Both the position numbers and the translations under genes were made by a program. Of a DNA stretch of 64,000 nt, positions 47,184 through 58,665 are shown one piece after another (position 1 is the stretch's first letter; each line of letters starts with the position of its first letter). The stretch is taken from NCBI RefSeq assembly GCF_001815355.1, contig NZ_KV820375.1, positions 62,001 to 126,000 of the forward strand, read 5' to 3'. Below the pieces are notes generated by a model. That model worked only from the letters and a program-made list of their open reading frames with translations. It ran no database searches and had not been told where the DNA came from. Origin of the DNA: Haemophilus sp. HMSC068C11 (GTDB taxonomy: Bacteria > Pseudomonadota > Gammaproteobacteria > Enterobacterales > Pasteurellaceae).

Positions 47184-47672
47184 TTAATGCAATCCGACCC
47201 GTCGACGTGCAGTACGCATCAATAAGAATACCCACGGCCATAATACGCCTGATGCAATGGCACCAAAGATTTCCTGCCAGTTAAAGAATGCTCCATGTAA
47301 CGAGAATTCAACCAAGAAAATAGCCACTCGAATGGCAAAAACGAAAAGAAGGACCAATAAACTTTGAAACCAAAGGGAAAGATTGCGCAACATTAAGTAA
47401 TATTTGGAAACAAAATAGAAGGCGACAGAAAGCACTAATGCATGCACGCCTAGAATAGAGCCTAGCACAATATCCCATAAAACCCCGAGTAAAAACGCCC
47501 AACCAATGCTTACTCTATCAGGTAAAGCAAGGGTCCAGTAAAGCAAGACTAAAATCAACCAAGAAGGTTTAAAGGCTTGAAAGCCTGCTGGCCATGGTGC
47601 TAACTCCATCACTAATGCTACAACAAAGAAGCATAAAATGGTCGCCCATTGAAAAATAAAACGCCCTTGCAT
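47184..47672 (-). CDS. mreD: Rod shape-determining membrane protein MreD
   Basis: A 162-residue protein with about five hydrophobic segments and the family stretch PSWLILVLLYWTLALPDRVS (about 36-55), then GWAFLLGVLWDIVLGSILG. MreD links MreC to the elongasome in the inner membrane. It shares one base with the mreC stop, so it is coupled. It is the last gene of mreBCD. Confidence 0.93.
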   Translation of the reverse strand: MQGRFIFQWATILCFFVVALVMELAPWPAGFQAFKPSWLILVLLYWTLALPDRVSIGWAFLLGVLWDIVLGSILGVHALVLSVAFYFVSKYYLMLRNLSLWFQSLLVLLFVFAIRVAIFLVEFSLHGAFFNWQEIFGAIASGVLWPWVFLLMRTARRRVGLH

Positions 47673-48736
47673 TAGTCTTCATCCCTATGTTCTTGTTGAT
47701 CTGGAGAAACCGGTTCCTCTTGTTGAGGCATTGTGGTTGGAATTTCAGGATCTACGATTTCTTTTCCTGTATGCGGTTGAGTGCTATCCGCTTGGTCATC
47801 CGTAATTTTGGTTTTACTCACAGAATGTGTCGCTTCATGAGCTTGACTTTCCAAACGTTGCTGTACTAAACGACGCACTTCTTCTGGTGACATGGATTTC
47901 ACTTTCGACATATCAAGATTGCTCGGCCAGAGTAAAAGCAAATAACGTAAACGATCTAATTCAGCTAAAGGTTTTGCTTTCACTGTTGCAAAATAATTAG
48001 AACCATCGCGAGACACACTTTGTACGACTGCCACAGGATAGCCTTCTACAAAGCGACCGCCTAAACCGGAAGTCACCAATAAATCGCCTTTTTCAATATC
48101 CACGGAACGAGGCACATTATCTAAAGTAAGTTCATCAGAGTGTCCTGTACCACTCGCGATCACGCGTACATCATTACGTAAAACTTGCACTGGTATAGAA
48201 TGGGTTACATCCGTTAAAAGCAAGACTCGGCTGGTGTTCTCACCCACAGATATAATCTGACCAATCATTCCTTTTTCATCAATAACAGGCTGACCGACAT
48301 AAGCCCCATCACGTTCCCCTTGATTGATCACCACTTGCTGACGATAGACATCGGTTTCAGCGGTGAGCACTTCAGCAATTTTTTTGTATTCATCGGTGCG
48401 TAAAGGCGAATTAAGTAGTAAACGAAGACGTTGGTTTTCTACCTTAAGTTGATCCAATAATAAAAGATCGGCATTTTTCTCACGCAATTGCTCACGCAAT
48501 ACTTTATTTTCAATGAGTAACTTATTGGTATCCACCAAGTTGCTTGATACTCCATCTAGAACTGTTCTTGGCCCATTCGCAAGGTAATACAATCCTCCAA
48601 CGGCAGTTTCCATGACACTGCGCGCCTTCGTCATTGATGAAGTTTGTCCATCAACTAAAATGAGTGTCATAGAAGCAATCACCGCTAATGCTAGTCGGAT
48701 ACCTAATGGTGGTGCTTTACCAAAAATGGGTTTCAT
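47672..48736 (-). CDS. mreC: Rod shape-determining protein MreC
   Basis: A 354-residue bitopic protein: membrane segment (LGIRLALAVIASMTLILVD, about 11-29), a coiled coil rich in Leu and Glu (NKLLIENKLREQL region, about 70-105), and paired beta domains (VVINQGERDGAYVGQPVIDE, GDLLVTSGLGGRFVEGYPVA). Its tail of about 70 residues is polar and Pro/Glu-rich, longer than needed for the fold. It lies 86 bases downstream of mreB, with a paired uptake-sequence hairpin between. Confidence 0.95.
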   Translation of the reverse strand: MKPIFGKAPPLGIRLALAVIASMTLILVDGQTSSMTKARSVMETAVGGLYYLANGPRTVLDGVSSNLVDTNKLLIENKVLREQLREKNADLLLLDQLKVENQRLRLLLNSPLRTDEYKKIAEVLTAETDVYRQQVVINQGERDGAYVGQPVIDEKGMIGQIISVGENTSRVLLLTDVTHSIPVQVLRNDVRVIASGTGHSDELTLDNVPRSVDIEKGDLLVTSGLGGRFVEGYPVAVVQSVSRDGSNYFATVKAKPLAELDRLRYLLLLWPSNLDMSKVKSMSPEEVRRLVQQRLESQAHEATHSVSKTKITDDQADSTQPHTGKEIVDPEIPTTMPQQEEPVSPDQQEHRDED

Positions 48737-48758
48737 TCACTGTCCTAGGGTTAAAAGG

Positions 48759-48817
48759 AAAAGTGCGGTCAAAAAATCAGACGAATTAAAAACGCCGATT
48801 TTTCTGACCGCACTTTT
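48759..48817. repeat. Inverted pair of uptake sequences between mreB and mreC
   Basis: AAAAGTGCGGTCA (48759-48771) and TGACCGCACTTTT (48805-48817) are perfect 13-bp arms, with further imperfect pairing inside (AAAAAATC against GATTTTT). It can fold in the mreB-mreC transcript and would lower mreCD expression relative to mreB if it terminates partially. Confidence 0.8.
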
Positions 48818-48822
48818 AGAGA

Positions 48823-49911
<1,089 letters not shown>

Positions 49912-50049
49912 TCATTTCTGAGCATAGAAAAAAATTGTGCTAAATGTACCAAAAAATCGAGCTTGATAACAGGATTTTTTGCCTTGATCCTCTACACTTA
50001 CCTCGCTATTTTTTCTAACAAGGTAAGTGCGGTCAATTTTAGTGGTATT

Positions 50050-51840
50050 TTATGCCTGATTTCGATCGGTGAATTGCCACTTACCGTTACCTAAAATCAT
50101 CAATTGTTGCTGATGGAAAGCCTGCAAGGTTGAACGATGCCCCACACTGATAACCGTTGTATTAGGTAAGCGTTCTTTTAACAGACGATACATCGAATCT
50201 TCTAAACCTTCATCCATACTCGCCGTGGCTTCGTCCAGAAAGGCGACTTTCGGTTTGTGTAACAGCAAACGAGCAAAAGCCAAACGTTGTTGCTCACCTA
50301 GCGAAAGAATTCGTGTCCAATCTTGCTCTAGATCTAAACGATCTTGTAAATGCCCTAAAGACACTTGTTTTAACACCTCAATCATCTCATCACGATTAAA
50401 GTCCTTTTCTTCATTCGGATAAGCCAGTGCCGTTAACAAACTACCTTGCGGTAAATAAGGCTTTTGCGATAAGAAAAGTTGGTGAGCTGGACAATATACA
50501 TCTCCTTCGGAATACGCCCAAAGCCCTGCTACAGTTCTCAACAACGTGGTTTTACCCACGCCTGAATTACCTTGAATTAATAGGGTTGAACCTTGTGGCA
50601 ACGTCAAATTTAAATTCTCAATTAAGGTTTTTCCAAATGGATTACTGATGCTCAAATCCTTAAAGATCACGTCAGTTTCATGTTCGTGTAAATGGGAAGT
50701 AGATTGACGATTTGCCATATCAATCGCATAACTAAAGCCCGTTAAACGATCTAATGTGGCTTTGTATCCGGCAAAACCATCGTAAGAATTACGGAAGAAC
50801 GAAAGATTTGAATGCAACTTACCAAATACTTGTAGCGTTTGCATCAGATCGCCGAGTTTAATTTGTTTCTCAAAATAACGCCCCACTTGAATTAACAAAG
50901 GGAACACAACAGAAACTTGGCTTACTACTAGGTTAAAACCAGAGAATTTTAAGGTTCGATAAACAATATCCCACATGTTATTGATCACCGCACCGAATTG
51001 TTTATAAAGTTGGCTGCTCTCAACTTTCTCACCCGCATAAAATGCCACACTTTCCGCATATTCTTTGATACGAATTAAAGAATAACGATAGTTAGCGTTT
51101 AAGCGTTCGTTGACGAAATTCAGCATAATTAACGGACGCCCTAAACGGAATGCAATCGCGGTAGTGATAATCACATAAGCAAATACCAAGAACACCATCA
51201 TGCGTGGAATTTCAGTACCAAATACCATCATTGGTCCCGCTAATCCCCACAATAAGATCGTATAAGAAATCATGGAGGTGACGGCATCTATCACCCCAGT
51301 ACTTAAAGAGAGCGTGGTTCGCACATAGGATTGCACATCTTGTTGAATACGTTGATCGGGGTTATCTAAGTTAGCGGAAACATACTGCGTTTTGTAGTAC
51401 GCGCGATTATTCATCCATTTATCGACTAGCTGACCATTCAACCATTCGATCCAATCAATAGAAAAACGTTGCTCTAAATAATAACTTAGCAATGCAGCAA
51501 TCACTGAGCTTGTCGCAATCACACAAAACAGCACCATTTGATCCCAAAACACAGGTTCATTAAATTCCTGCAAGGATGTGTACATATTGTTATACCACTC
51601 AGAATGGACCAAGCTAATACGTACACTGACTAATGTCATCGCTACAATTAATAAGAAAAATAGCAAAGGTTTAATACTTCGACGTGGTGAAAGATACCCA
51701 CCCGCAAATTGCCAAAATTGTTTACCCCAGTGGGTAAAACGGACTAATAAGAAAATACCAAAGCTAAACACGACAGCCGTCATCGCTAGTGTTTTTACTA
51801 TCCATAAAAGCGAATTAATGGCCTCTTGAGCGTAATCCAT
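50050..51840 (-). CDS. ABC transporter, fused permease and ATPase (SbmA/BacA-like, YddA type)
   Basis: A 596-residue half-transporter. The N-terminal 350 residues hold about six membrane segments with the SbmA/BacA-type block EWYNNMYTSLQEFNEPVFWD and DNPDQRIQQDVQSYV. The ATPase has Walker A IQGNSGVGKTTLLR (about 421-434), signature LSLGEQQRLAFAR (about 514-526) and Walker B KVAFLDEATASMDEG. Family relatives include E. coli YddA, human ABCD proteins and the Mycobacterium Rv1819c importer. The substrate is unknown; I recall a homologue in the same place, next to mreB, in H. influenzae. The start is the ATG at 51840; a TTG at 51846 is possible. Confidence 0.88.
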   Translation of the reverse strand: MDYAQEAINSLLWIVKTLAMTAVVFSFGIFLLVRFTHWGKQFWQFAGGYLSPRRSIKPLLFFLLIVAMTLVSVRISLVHSEWYNNMYTSLQEFNEPVFWDQMVLFCVIATSSVIAALLSYYLEQRFSIDWIEWLNGQLVDKWMNNRAYYKTQYVSANLDNPDQRIQQDVQSYVRTTLSLSTGVIDAVTSMISYTILLWGLAGPMMVFGTEIPRMMVFLVFAYVIITTAIAFRLGRPLIMLNFVNERLNANYRYSLIRIKEYAESVAFYAGEKVESSQLYKQFGAVINNMWDIVYRTLKFSGFNLVVSQVSVVFPLLIQVGRYFEKQIKLGDLMQTLQVFGKLHSNLSFFRNSYDGFAGYKATLDRLTGFSYAIDMANRQSTSHLHEHETDVIFKDLSISNPFGKTLIENLNLTLPQGSTLLIQGNSGVGKTTLLRTVAGLWAYSEGDVYCPAHQLFLSQKPYLPQGSLLTALAYPNEEKDFNRDEMIEVLKQVSLGHLQDRLDLEQDWTRILSLGEQQRLAFARLLLHKPKVAFLDEATASMDEGLEDSMYRLLKERLPNTTVISVGHRSTLQAFHQQQLMILGNGKWQFTDRNQA

Positions 51841-52005
51841 AATCAACCTATAAAATCAAAAAAGTGCGGTCATTTTAGGCGGTGTTTATTTTTAAGCAAG
51901 AAAAAATGTGATGGAGATAACATTTTTTGACTTTGTCACAAGCGGGTAAGAAATCTAATTGATATAATCCAAAATAGTTAAATTTTTAATAAATTAGAGG
52001 TCGGT

Positions 52006-53658
52006 ATGAGTGAAACTGCGATTACCATTAGTTTGCTTGCCCTCGTCGCCGTGATTGGCCTATGGATCGGGCATTTTAAAATTAAAGGTGTAGGCCTGGG
52101 TATTGGGGGCGTGCTATTTGGTGGGATTTTAGTTGCCCATTTTACCACCCAATATGGCATTAAATTAGATAGCCATACATTACATTTCGTGCAAGAGTTC
52201 GGCTTAATTCTGTTTGTTTATACGATTGGTATTCAAGTGGGCCCGGGCTTTTTTGCTTCCTTACGAAAATCAGGCTTAACCTTAAATGGATTAGGCATTT
52301 TAATCGTTGCACTTGGTGCAGTGGTGACAATTCTCATTTATAAGCTTGCGGATATTCCTCTTGATGTCGCGCTTGGTATTTACTCCGGTGCGGTCACCAA
52401 TACCCCATCTCTCGGTGCGGGTCAGCAAATTCTTTCTGAATTAGGCATGTCGCAAACGACGTCTAACATGGGGATGGCCTATGCAATGGCTTATCCTTTT
52501 GGAATTTGTGGCATTTTACTTTCTATGTGGCTTATTCGTCTTTTCTTTAAAATTAAAGTGGATGAGGAAGCAGCAAATTTTGAAAAAGAAAGTGGTCATG
52601 ACAAAGAAGCACTCAAAAGCATGTCTCTGAAAGTCACCAATACTAATCTCAATGGTATCCATTTGATTGAAATTCCAGGTTTTGATGATGAAGATGTCGT
52701 CTGCTCTCGTTTGAAACGGGGTGAGCTTGTTATTGTGCCGAAAGCAGATACCGATGTTCAAATTGGGGATATTTTACATTTGGTCGGCAATCCTGAAGGC
52801 TTGAAAAAAATGCACCTTATCATTGGGGAAGAAGTTGATATCCCGGTAGCAAGCTTGAGTGGCGAAATTCGTTCTGAGCGCGTGGTCGTCACCAATGAAA
52901 AAGTACTCGGAAAACAAATTCGTCATCTTGGTATTCATCAAAAATATGGTGTAGTCATTTCGCGTTTAAACCGTGCAGGTGTGGAATTGGTACCAACTGC
53001 CCATACTACCCTTCAATTTGGTGACGTATTACACATGGTTGGAAAAACTGACATTCTCAACCAAGCCATTTCAGTGATCGGGAATGCGAAACAAAAACTG
53101 CTACAAGTACAAATGTTGCCAGTGTTTATTGGGATTGGCTTAGGGGTATTACTCGGCTCCATTCCTTTCTATATTCCAGGTTTCCCTGTGGCATTAAAAT
53201 TAGGGCTAGCAGGCGGACCGTTAGTCGTCGCATTGATCTTGGCTCGAATTGGCTCTATCGGAAAACTCTACTGGTTTATGCCACCGAGTGCGAACTTGGC
53301 ATTGCGCGAAATTGGTATTGTGCTCTTCCTTGCTGTAGTCGGTTTAAAATCTGGCGGTAGCTTTGTGGACACACTCACCAATGGTTCCGGTCTTGAATGG
53401 ATGGGCTACGGTATTTTCATCACTCTTGTACCATTAATGATTGTAGGTATCATTGCACGTTTATATGTAAAATTAAATTATCTTTCTCTTTGTGGCCTGT
53501 TAGCGGGGTCGATGACGGATCCACCAGCACTTGCTTTCGCCAATGAACTGAAAGAAGGAAGCGGTGCCGCTGCACTCTCCTATGCGACAGTCTATCCGCT
53601 CACCATGTTCTTACGGATCATTTCACCGCAATTATTAGCCATTCTTTTATGGGTTTAA
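52006..53658 (+). CDS. AspT/YidE-type transporter with two RCK_C (TrkA-C) domains
   Basis: A 550-residue protein of the aspartate:alanine exchanger-like family: two membrane halves of about five segments around a cytosolic core of two TrkA-C domains (about 200-365; [20 protein letters not shown] is in the second). Family marks are [20 protein letters not shown] (about 125-144) and its mirror [20 protein letters not shown] (about 502-521). TrkA-C domains often sense nucleotides or ions, so transport may be gated. Substrate unknown. It starts behind GAGGTCGGT. It precedes rsfS, but a 152-base gap argues for a separate transcript. Confidence 0.88.
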   Translation: MSETAITISLLALVAVIGLWIGHFKIKGVGLGIGGVLFGGILVAHFTTQYGIKLDSHTLHFVQEFGLILFVYTIGIQVGPGFFASLRKSGLTLNGLGILIVALGAVVTILIYKLADIPLDVALGIYSGAVTNTPSLGAGQQILSELGMSQTTSNMGMAYAMAYPFGICGILLSMWLIRLFFKIKVDEEAANFEKESGHDKEALKSMSLKVTNTNLNGIHLIEIPGFDDEDVVCSRLKRGELVIVPKADTDVQIGDILHLVGNPEGLKKMHLIIGEEVDIPVASLSGEIRSERVVVTNEKVLGKQIRHLGIHQKYGVVISRLNRAGVELVPTAHTTLQFGDVLHMVGKTDILNQAISVIGNAKQKLLQVQMLPVFIGIGLGVLLGSIPFYIPGFPVALKLGLAGGPLVVALILARIGSIGKLYWFMPPSANLALREIGIVLFLAVVGLKSGGSFVDTLTNGSGLEWMGYGIFITLVPLMIVGIIARLYVKLNYLSLCGLLAGSMTDPPALAFANELKEGSGAAALSYATVYPLTMFLRIISPQLLAILLWV

Positions 53659-53671
53659 TACCCTTTCAAAC

Positions 53672-53694
53672 TTGGGGCAGAATAACTGCCCCAA
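53672..53694 (+). terminator. Hairpin after the AspT-type transporter
   Basis: Perfect 9-bp GC-rich stem TTGGGGCAG (53672-53680) / CTGCCCCAA (53686-53694), loop AATAA, 13 bases after the stop. There is no T-run, so termination is uncertain. A third partial copy of the right arm (CTGCCCCAAG) lies near 53742. Confidence 0.5.
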
Positions 53695-53810
53695 TATTCA
53701 TGCTAAGCACTACGACAGCCATAAAACAATTCAAATAAAATCTGCCCCAAGCCTACCACTTTCCCTCATTCAATGATAGAATTCATCGCTTTATTTAGAT
53801 AGGAAAAGAA

Positions 53811-54119
53811 ATGTCATTAGTTGAATTTGTAATTGACAAACTCGATGATTTAAAAGGCACCGAAATTGTGCATTTTGATGTAAAAGGCAAATCATCGATT
53901 ACTGAAAATATGATTATTTGTACCGGTACATCGAGCCGCCAAGTCGCAGCTATGGCCGATAACCTTATCGCAGAATGTAAAAAAGCCGGTTATGAAACCT
54001 TTGGTGAAGAAGGTCGCAATACCGCAGATTGGATCGTGGTTGATCTCGGTCAAACCATCGTTCACATTATGCAGCACGATGCACGTGAAATGTATCAATT
54101 AGAAAAACTTTGGGCATAA
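53811..54119 (+). CDS. rsfS: Ribosomal silencing factor RsfS
   Basis: A 102-residue protein that binds L14 and stops subunit joining when nutrients run low. Family marks: [20 protein letters not shown] (about 15-34), [16 protein letters not shown] and [20 protein letters not shown] (about 71-90). AGGAAAAG lies before the ATG. It starts the rsfS-rlmH-mrdA-mrdB-rlpA-dacA string found across gammaproteobacteria. An uptake sequence overlaps its stop codon (54119-54127). Confidence 0.96.
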   Translation: MSLVEFVIDKLDDLKGTEIVHFDVKGKSSITENMIICTGTSSRQVAAMADNLIAECKKAGYETFGEEGRNTADWIVVDLGQTIVHIMQHDAREMYQLEKLWA

Positions 54120-54158
54120 AGTGCGGTCAATTTTGATGGTGTTTTAAAAGGGAAAAGG

Positions 54159-54626
54159 ATGAAAATCACATTAATTGCAGTGGGCACCAAAATGCCGGCT
54201 TGGGTTACCACCGGATTTGAAGAATACCAACGTCGTTTTCCTAAAGACATGCCTTTTGAACTCATTGAAATCCCTGCAGGCAAGCGTGGAAAAAATGCAG
54301 ATATTAAACGTATTTTAGAACAGGAAGGCAAAGCGATGCTCTCAGCTTGCGGAAAAGGCAAAGTAGTCACATTAGATATCCCTGGCAAACCTTGGACAAC
54401 ACCACAACTTGCTGAGCAATTAGAGGGTTGGAAAAATGATGGTCGTGATGTGTACTTGCTTATTGGCGGGCCCGAAGGCTTATCCCCTGAATGCAAAGCG
54501 GTAGCAGAACAAAGTTGGTCACTTTCACCACTCACACTTCCCCATCCGTTAGTGCGAGTTGTGGTGGCAGAAAGTTTATACCGCGCGTGGTCACTGACGA
54601 CAAACCACCCTTATCACAGAGAATAA
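54159..54626 (+). CDS. rlmH: 23S rRNA pseudouridine-1915 N3-methyltransferase RlmH
   Basis: A 155-residue SPOUT methyltransferase, the standard length. It starts [20 protein letters not shown]; the trefoil-knot SAM site is [12 protein letters not shown] (about 101-112), and the tail [20 protein letters not shown], then HPYHRE, is diagnostic. It modifies helix 69 of 23S rRNA in the 70S ribosome. It lies between rsfS and mrdA, 15 bases before the latter. Confidence 0.97.
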   Translation: MKITLIAVGTKMPAWVTTGFEEYQRRFPKDMPFELIEIPAGKRGKNADIKRILEQEGKAMLSACGKGKVVTLDIPGKPWTTPQLAEQLEGWKNDGRDVYLLIGGPEGLSPECKAVAEQSWSLSPLTLPHPLVRVVVAESLYRAWSLTTNHPYHRE

Positions 54627-54641
54627 CGTATTACATTACCG

Positions 54642-56618
54642 ATGAATTTAAAAAAATTCTTTTCTGCACCAACCAATGAACCGATCCGTGATAAAAAAGC
54701 GGAACGGAACTTGTTTGCGCGTCGAACATTGGTAGCATTCATCGGTATTTTAGCCCTAAGTGGTGTGCTATTTGCCAATATTTACCATCTCCAAGTGGTG
54801 AATTACGACATGTACCAAACTCGCTCTAATGGTAACCGTATCAAATTGCTTCCACTTCCTCCTACTCGCGGATTAATTTACGACCGTTACGGCGAATTAC
54901 TGGCAGAAAACCTCACTTTTTTCGGTTTATATATCGTGCCGGAAAAAACGGAAAATTTAGACCGCACTTTTGAAGAATTGCGCTATGTTGTGGGACTCAC
55001 TGATGAAGACATTGAACATTTCAAAAAAGAGCGTCGTCGTGGTACTCGCTATACACCGATTTTACTCAAGCCTAGCCTAACGGAAGAACAAATTGCCCGT
55101 TTTGCGGTAAATCAATATAAATATCCAAGCCTTGATGTACGTCCTTATTTCAAACGAAATTACCTATATGGCGAAGCCATGACACATATATTGGGTTATG
55201 TTGGACGCATTAATGACCGAGATGTTGAGCGCCTAAAAAAAGAAGAAAAATTTGCTAACTATTCCGGTTCTACGGACATGGGGAAACTGGGTATTGAACG
55301 TTATTACGAAGAACAACTCCATGGTACAACCGGTTTCGAAGAGGTTGAAATTAATAACCGTGGTAAAGTTATTCGTAAACTACGTGAACAACCAGCCACT
55401 GCGGGTAAAAGTATTCATCTGACTATCGATTTTACCCTTCAGCGCTATATTATGTCGCTTCTTTCAGGTCAAAAAGGCGCTGTCGTTGTGCTTGATCCGA
55501 AAGATAACAGTGTATTAGCGATGGTTTCAACACCAAGTTATGACAATAATTTATTCGTCGATGGCATTTCTTCTAGTGATTACAAACGTTTACTCGAAGA
55601 CCCTACTCGACCGCTTTATAGTCGTGCGACACAAGGGGTCTATCCACCGGCCTCTACGGTAAAACCATTCGTTGCTGTTGCGGCATTAACGGAAGGGGTG
55701 ATTACGCCTAATACCACGATTTTTGACCCAGGCTACTGGACATTGCCAAACTCAACAAAACGTTTCCGAGATTGGAAAAAAACAGGGCATGGTTATACGG
55801 ATTTAAACAAGGCCATTACTGAATCATCGGATACCTTCTTCTATCAAACCGCCTTTAATTTAGGTATTGATCGTTTCTCCATGTGGATGAAACGTTTTGG
55901 GTTTGGTATGCCGACAGGTATTGAAATTCAAGAAGAAGCCACGGCCAATATGCCGAGTAAAGAATGGAAACAAAAACGTTATAAAAAACCTTGGGTACAG
56001 GGCGATACAATCTCAGTGGGTATTGGGCAGGGGTATTGGACAGCGACACCATTACAAGTGGCAAAAGCGACTTCTATTGTGGTCAATAACGGTAAAATTC
56101 ATACGCCACATTTAATGAAATCAGTTGAAGGTGCCACCATTGAACCGTATCAAGACCCGCTTTTATATGCAGATATTACCGATCCAAAACAAGCTTATTG
56201 GGATGCCGCTAAGCGCGGGATGTTCAATGTAGTAAATTCAGGTGCAGGGACAGGGCGAAAAGCTTTTATCGGCACCAATTACCATGTAGCAGGGAAATCC
56301 GGCACAGCACAAGTGTTCAGCTTAAAGGAAAACCAAAAATATAATGCCGCTGGGTTAAAAAAAGAACTACATGACCATGCTTGGTTCACGGCTTATGCTC
56401 CTTATGAAGATCCAAAATTAGTTGTCACCATTATTTTAGAAAACGCGGGCGGTGGTTCAAGTAATGCGGCGCCAATTGCACGGCAAATTATGGATTTCTA
56501 CTTGAATAAACGCTTGCCGCAAATTGAACGTCTAGAAAATGCTGAAAAAGAGAAAAAGACGAACCAAACTGATTTAGATGCGCCAGCACTAGAATCTCAA
56601 CCAAGTGAGAATGAATAA
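54642..56618 (+). CDS. mrdA: Penicillin-binding protein 2 (elongasome transpeptidase)
   Basis: A 658-residue class B PBP. One membrane segment ([20 protein letters not shown], about 31-50), a PBP dimerisation domain with [16 protein letters not shown] (about 75-90), and the transpeptidase. Nucleophile Ser in PPASTVKPF (about 335-343), SxD motif [10 protein letters not shown], and KSGTAQVF (about 554-561). The C-terminal 25 residues are a charged tail. Works with RodA (next gene) and MreBCD. Amino-acid changes near these motifs would affect beta-lactam response; I cannot judge that without a reference. Confidence 0.97.
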   Translation: MNLKKFFSAPTNEPIRDKKAERNLFARRTLVAFIGILALSGVLFANIYHLQVVNYDMYQTRSNGNRIKLLPLPPTRGLIYDRYGELLAENLTFFGLYIVPEKTENLDRTFEELRYVVGLTDEDIEHFKKERRRGTRYTPILLKPSLTEEQIARFAVNQYKYPSLDVRPYFKRNYLYGEAMTHILGYVGRINDRDVERLKKEEKFANYSGSTDMGKLGIERYYEEQLHGTTGFEEVEINNRGKVIRKLREQPATAGKSIHLTIDFTLQRYIMSLLSGQKGAVVVLDPKDNSVLAMVSTPSYDNNLFVDGISSSDYKRLLEDPTRPLYSRATQGVYPPASTVKPFVAVAALTEGVITPNTTIFDPGYWTLPNSTKRFRDWKKTGHGYTDLNKAITESSDTFFYQTAFNLGIDRFSMWMKRFGFGMPTGIEIQEEATANMPSKEWKQKRYKKPWVQGDTISVGIGQGYWTATPLQVAKATSIVVNNGKIHTPHLMKSVEGATIEPYQDPLLYADITDPKQAYWDAAKRGMFNVVNSGAGTGRKAFIGTNYHVAGKSGTAQVFSLKENQKYNAAGLKKELHDHAWFTAYAPYEDPKLVVTIILENAGGGSSNAAPIARQIMDFYLNKRLPQIERLENAEKEKKTNQTDLDAPALESQPSENE

Positions 56619-57733
56619 TGGAAGAAAAAGTGCCTTTATGCTTGCGATTATGGCAACGCTTACATATTGATTTTTTATTATTTATTGGATTAGCCGCTAT
56701 TACGGCTTATGGCATGCTTGTACTTTATAGTGCATCAGGCGCCAGTGAAGTGATGTTCCAAAATCGTATCATTCAGGTCATATTAGGTTTTGCTGTGATG
56801 ATGATTATGGCACAACTTCCCCCTAAATTTTATCAGCGACTCGCTCCTTACTTATATTTGGTGGGTTTTATCATGCTGATCTTGGTTGATGCTATCGGTA
56901 CAACCAGCAAAGGGGCACAACGTTGGTTAGATCTTGGATTTATTCGCTTTCAACCTTCTGAAATTGTCAAACTCGCGGTACCATTAATGGTTGCGGTATA
57001 TTTAGGTAACCGTCCGCTACCACCGAAAATGAGTGAAACCTTTATTGCTATCGCCATGATTATTGTGCCAACTTTACTTGTGGCTATTCAACCAGACTTA
57101 GGCACATCAATTCTGGTTAGTGCATCGGGCTTATTCGTGGTATTCTTAGCAGGGATGAGTTGGTGGCTTATTCTTGCTGCTGTAGTTGGATTAGCGGCAT
57201 TTATTCCTATCATGTGGATGTATTTAATGCATGACTACCAACGCATGCGTGTATTAACCTTACTTGACCCCGAGAAAGATCCACTTGGGGCGGGTTACCA
57301 TATTTTGCAATCCAAAATTGCTATCGGTTCAGGCGGTATATCTGGCAAAGGATGGATGCAAGGGACACAATCCCAATTAGAATTTTTGCCTGAACCACAC
57401 ACTGATTTTATTTTTGCCGTGATGAGTGAAGAACATGGAATGGTCGGTTTTCTTATTCTGATGGCAATTTATTTGTTTATTATTATCCGTGGCTTAATAA
57501 TTGCGGTAAATGCAGAAACCTCTTTCGGGCGTATTCTTGCTGGTGCAACCACACTGATATTCTTCGTTTATGTCTTCGTGAATATTGGTATGGTGAGTGG
57601 CATTTTGCCTGTTGTAGGGGTGCCTTTACCACTCTTTAGCTACGGCGGTACCTCATATGTCGCCATCATGGCAAGCTTTGGTTTAGTGATGTCCATTCAT
57701 ACTCACAAACCTCGCTTTATGAAAGGGAACTAA
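56618..57733 (+). CDS. mrdB: RodA, SEDS peptidoglycan polymerase
   Basis: A 371-residue SEDS glycosyltransferase with about ten membrane segments. Landmarks: [20 protein letters not shown] (about 103-122), [10 protein letters not shown] (about 157-166), the loop with [20 protein letters not shown] (about 217-236), [19 protein letters not shown] and [19 protein letters not shown] near the end. It polymerises lipid II while PBP2 cross-links. Its ATG overlaps the mrdA stop by one base. Confidence 0.97.
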   Translation: MEEKVPLCLRLWQRLHIDFLLFIGLAAITAYGMLVLYSASGASEVMFQNRIIQVILGFAVMMIMAQLPPKFYQRLAPYLYLVGFIMLILVDAIGTTSKGAQRWLDLGFIRFQPSEIVKLAVPLMVAVYLGNRPLPPKMSETFIAIAMIIVPTLLVAIQPDLGTSILVSASGLFVVFLAGMSWWLILAAVVGLAAFIPIMWMYLMHDYQRMRVLTLLDPEKDPLGAGYHILQSKIAIGSGGISGKGWMQGTQSQLEFLPEPHTDFIFAVMSEEHGMVGFLILMAIYLFIIIRGLIIAVNAETSFGRILAGATTLIFFVYVFVNIGMVSGILPVVGVPLPLFSYGGTSYVAIMASFGLVMSIHTHKPRFMKGN

Positions 57734-57786
57734 TTTCCCTTTTGGCTTTCTTATGAAGAGCACCGATAATCTTGAAAGTAATAAGT

Positions 57787-58647
57787 ATGACATTAAAAAA
57801 CATCTTAAAAACGACCGCACTTTTTACCTTGATAAGCAGCTCAAGTTTTTCTGCTTTTGCCGATACGCAAAAAATGTATGGTATTCAAGGGGATTCGCTG
57901 TCGATTACTACGACCGTTCAAGCGCCACAAAGCTATGAAGTGAATGGTAAAACATACACCACACAAGGTGATGAGGCAAATTCCTATTCAAAAGAAGGGA
58001 CAGCAAGTTATTACCACCATAAATTTAATGGTCGTAAAACAGCTAATGGTGAACGCTATGATTCGGCACTTTTCACTGCCGCACATAAAACCTTACCTTT
58101 GAATTCTTATGCGGTTGTTACAAACTTACATAACAATCGCAAGGTGATTGTGCGAATTAATGATCGTGGTCCGTTTAGTGAGAAACGTATCATTGACTTA
58201 TCTCATTCTGCCGCAAAAGAATTAGGCCTTATTGCTCGTGGTACAGGGCAAGTAAGAATTGAAGCTTTACATGTGGATCACAAAGGTCAAATTTCAGGTG
58301 CGGGGGCAAAAACACTCGCCAAGCATGCTAAAACGCAAGAAGCCAGTGATCGTTTAGTTATCAATAAAAATAACGAAAAAAAAAATCAAAACTTAGACAG
58401 CACAAACGATGCAAAAACTGTCTTCAAGCTAAAACTACTCGCGCTGTCGTCAAAAAATCAAGCAGAAAGCATCATCACAAAGCTCGCGTTAGACAACATA
58501 AAAACCGAAATTAACCAAAATGGGCGAAACTACGAAATTCATTTTGGACCAATTGCGGATCAAGCGGATATGAATCAATTAAAAACAAAACTACAAAAAA
58601 CGATCAATGGGCAACCCGTAATCGTTTATACTTATAAAAACCAATAA
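57787..58647 (+). CDS. rlpA: RlpA-type septal-ring lytic transglycosylase
   Basis: A 286-residue secreted protein: signal peptide (NILKTTALFTLISSSSFSAFA), a double-psi beta-barrel domain (EGTASYYHHKFNGRKTANGE, about 71-90, and VRINDRGPFSEKRIIDLSHS, about 119-138) and a C-terminal SPOR domain (about 208-284) that binds denuded glycan. Catalytic-type Glu (GER), His (AAH) and Asp (INDRGP) are kept. Unlike E. coli RlpA I see no lipobox Cys, so it may be soluble periplasmic. The start is taken as the ATG at 57787; a TTG at 57772 is possible, and the ribosome site is weak. An uptake sequence (57814) encodes part of the signal peptide. Confidence 0.9.
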   Translation: MTLKNILKTTALFTLISSSSFSAFADTQKMYGIQGDSLSITTTVQAPQSYEVNGKTYTTQGDEANSYSKEGTASYYHHKFNGRKTANGERYDSALFTAAHKTLPLNSYAVVTNLHNNRKVIVRINDRGPFSEKRIIDLSHSAAKELGLIARGTGQVRIEALHVDHKGQISGAGAKTLAKHAKTQEASDRLVINKNNEKKNQNLDSTNDAKTVFKLKLLALSSKNQAESIITKLALDNIKTEINQNGRNYEIHFGPIADQADMNQLKTKLQKTINGQPVIVYTYKNQ

Positions 58648-58665
58648 GCTATTAAAGGAAATGCT

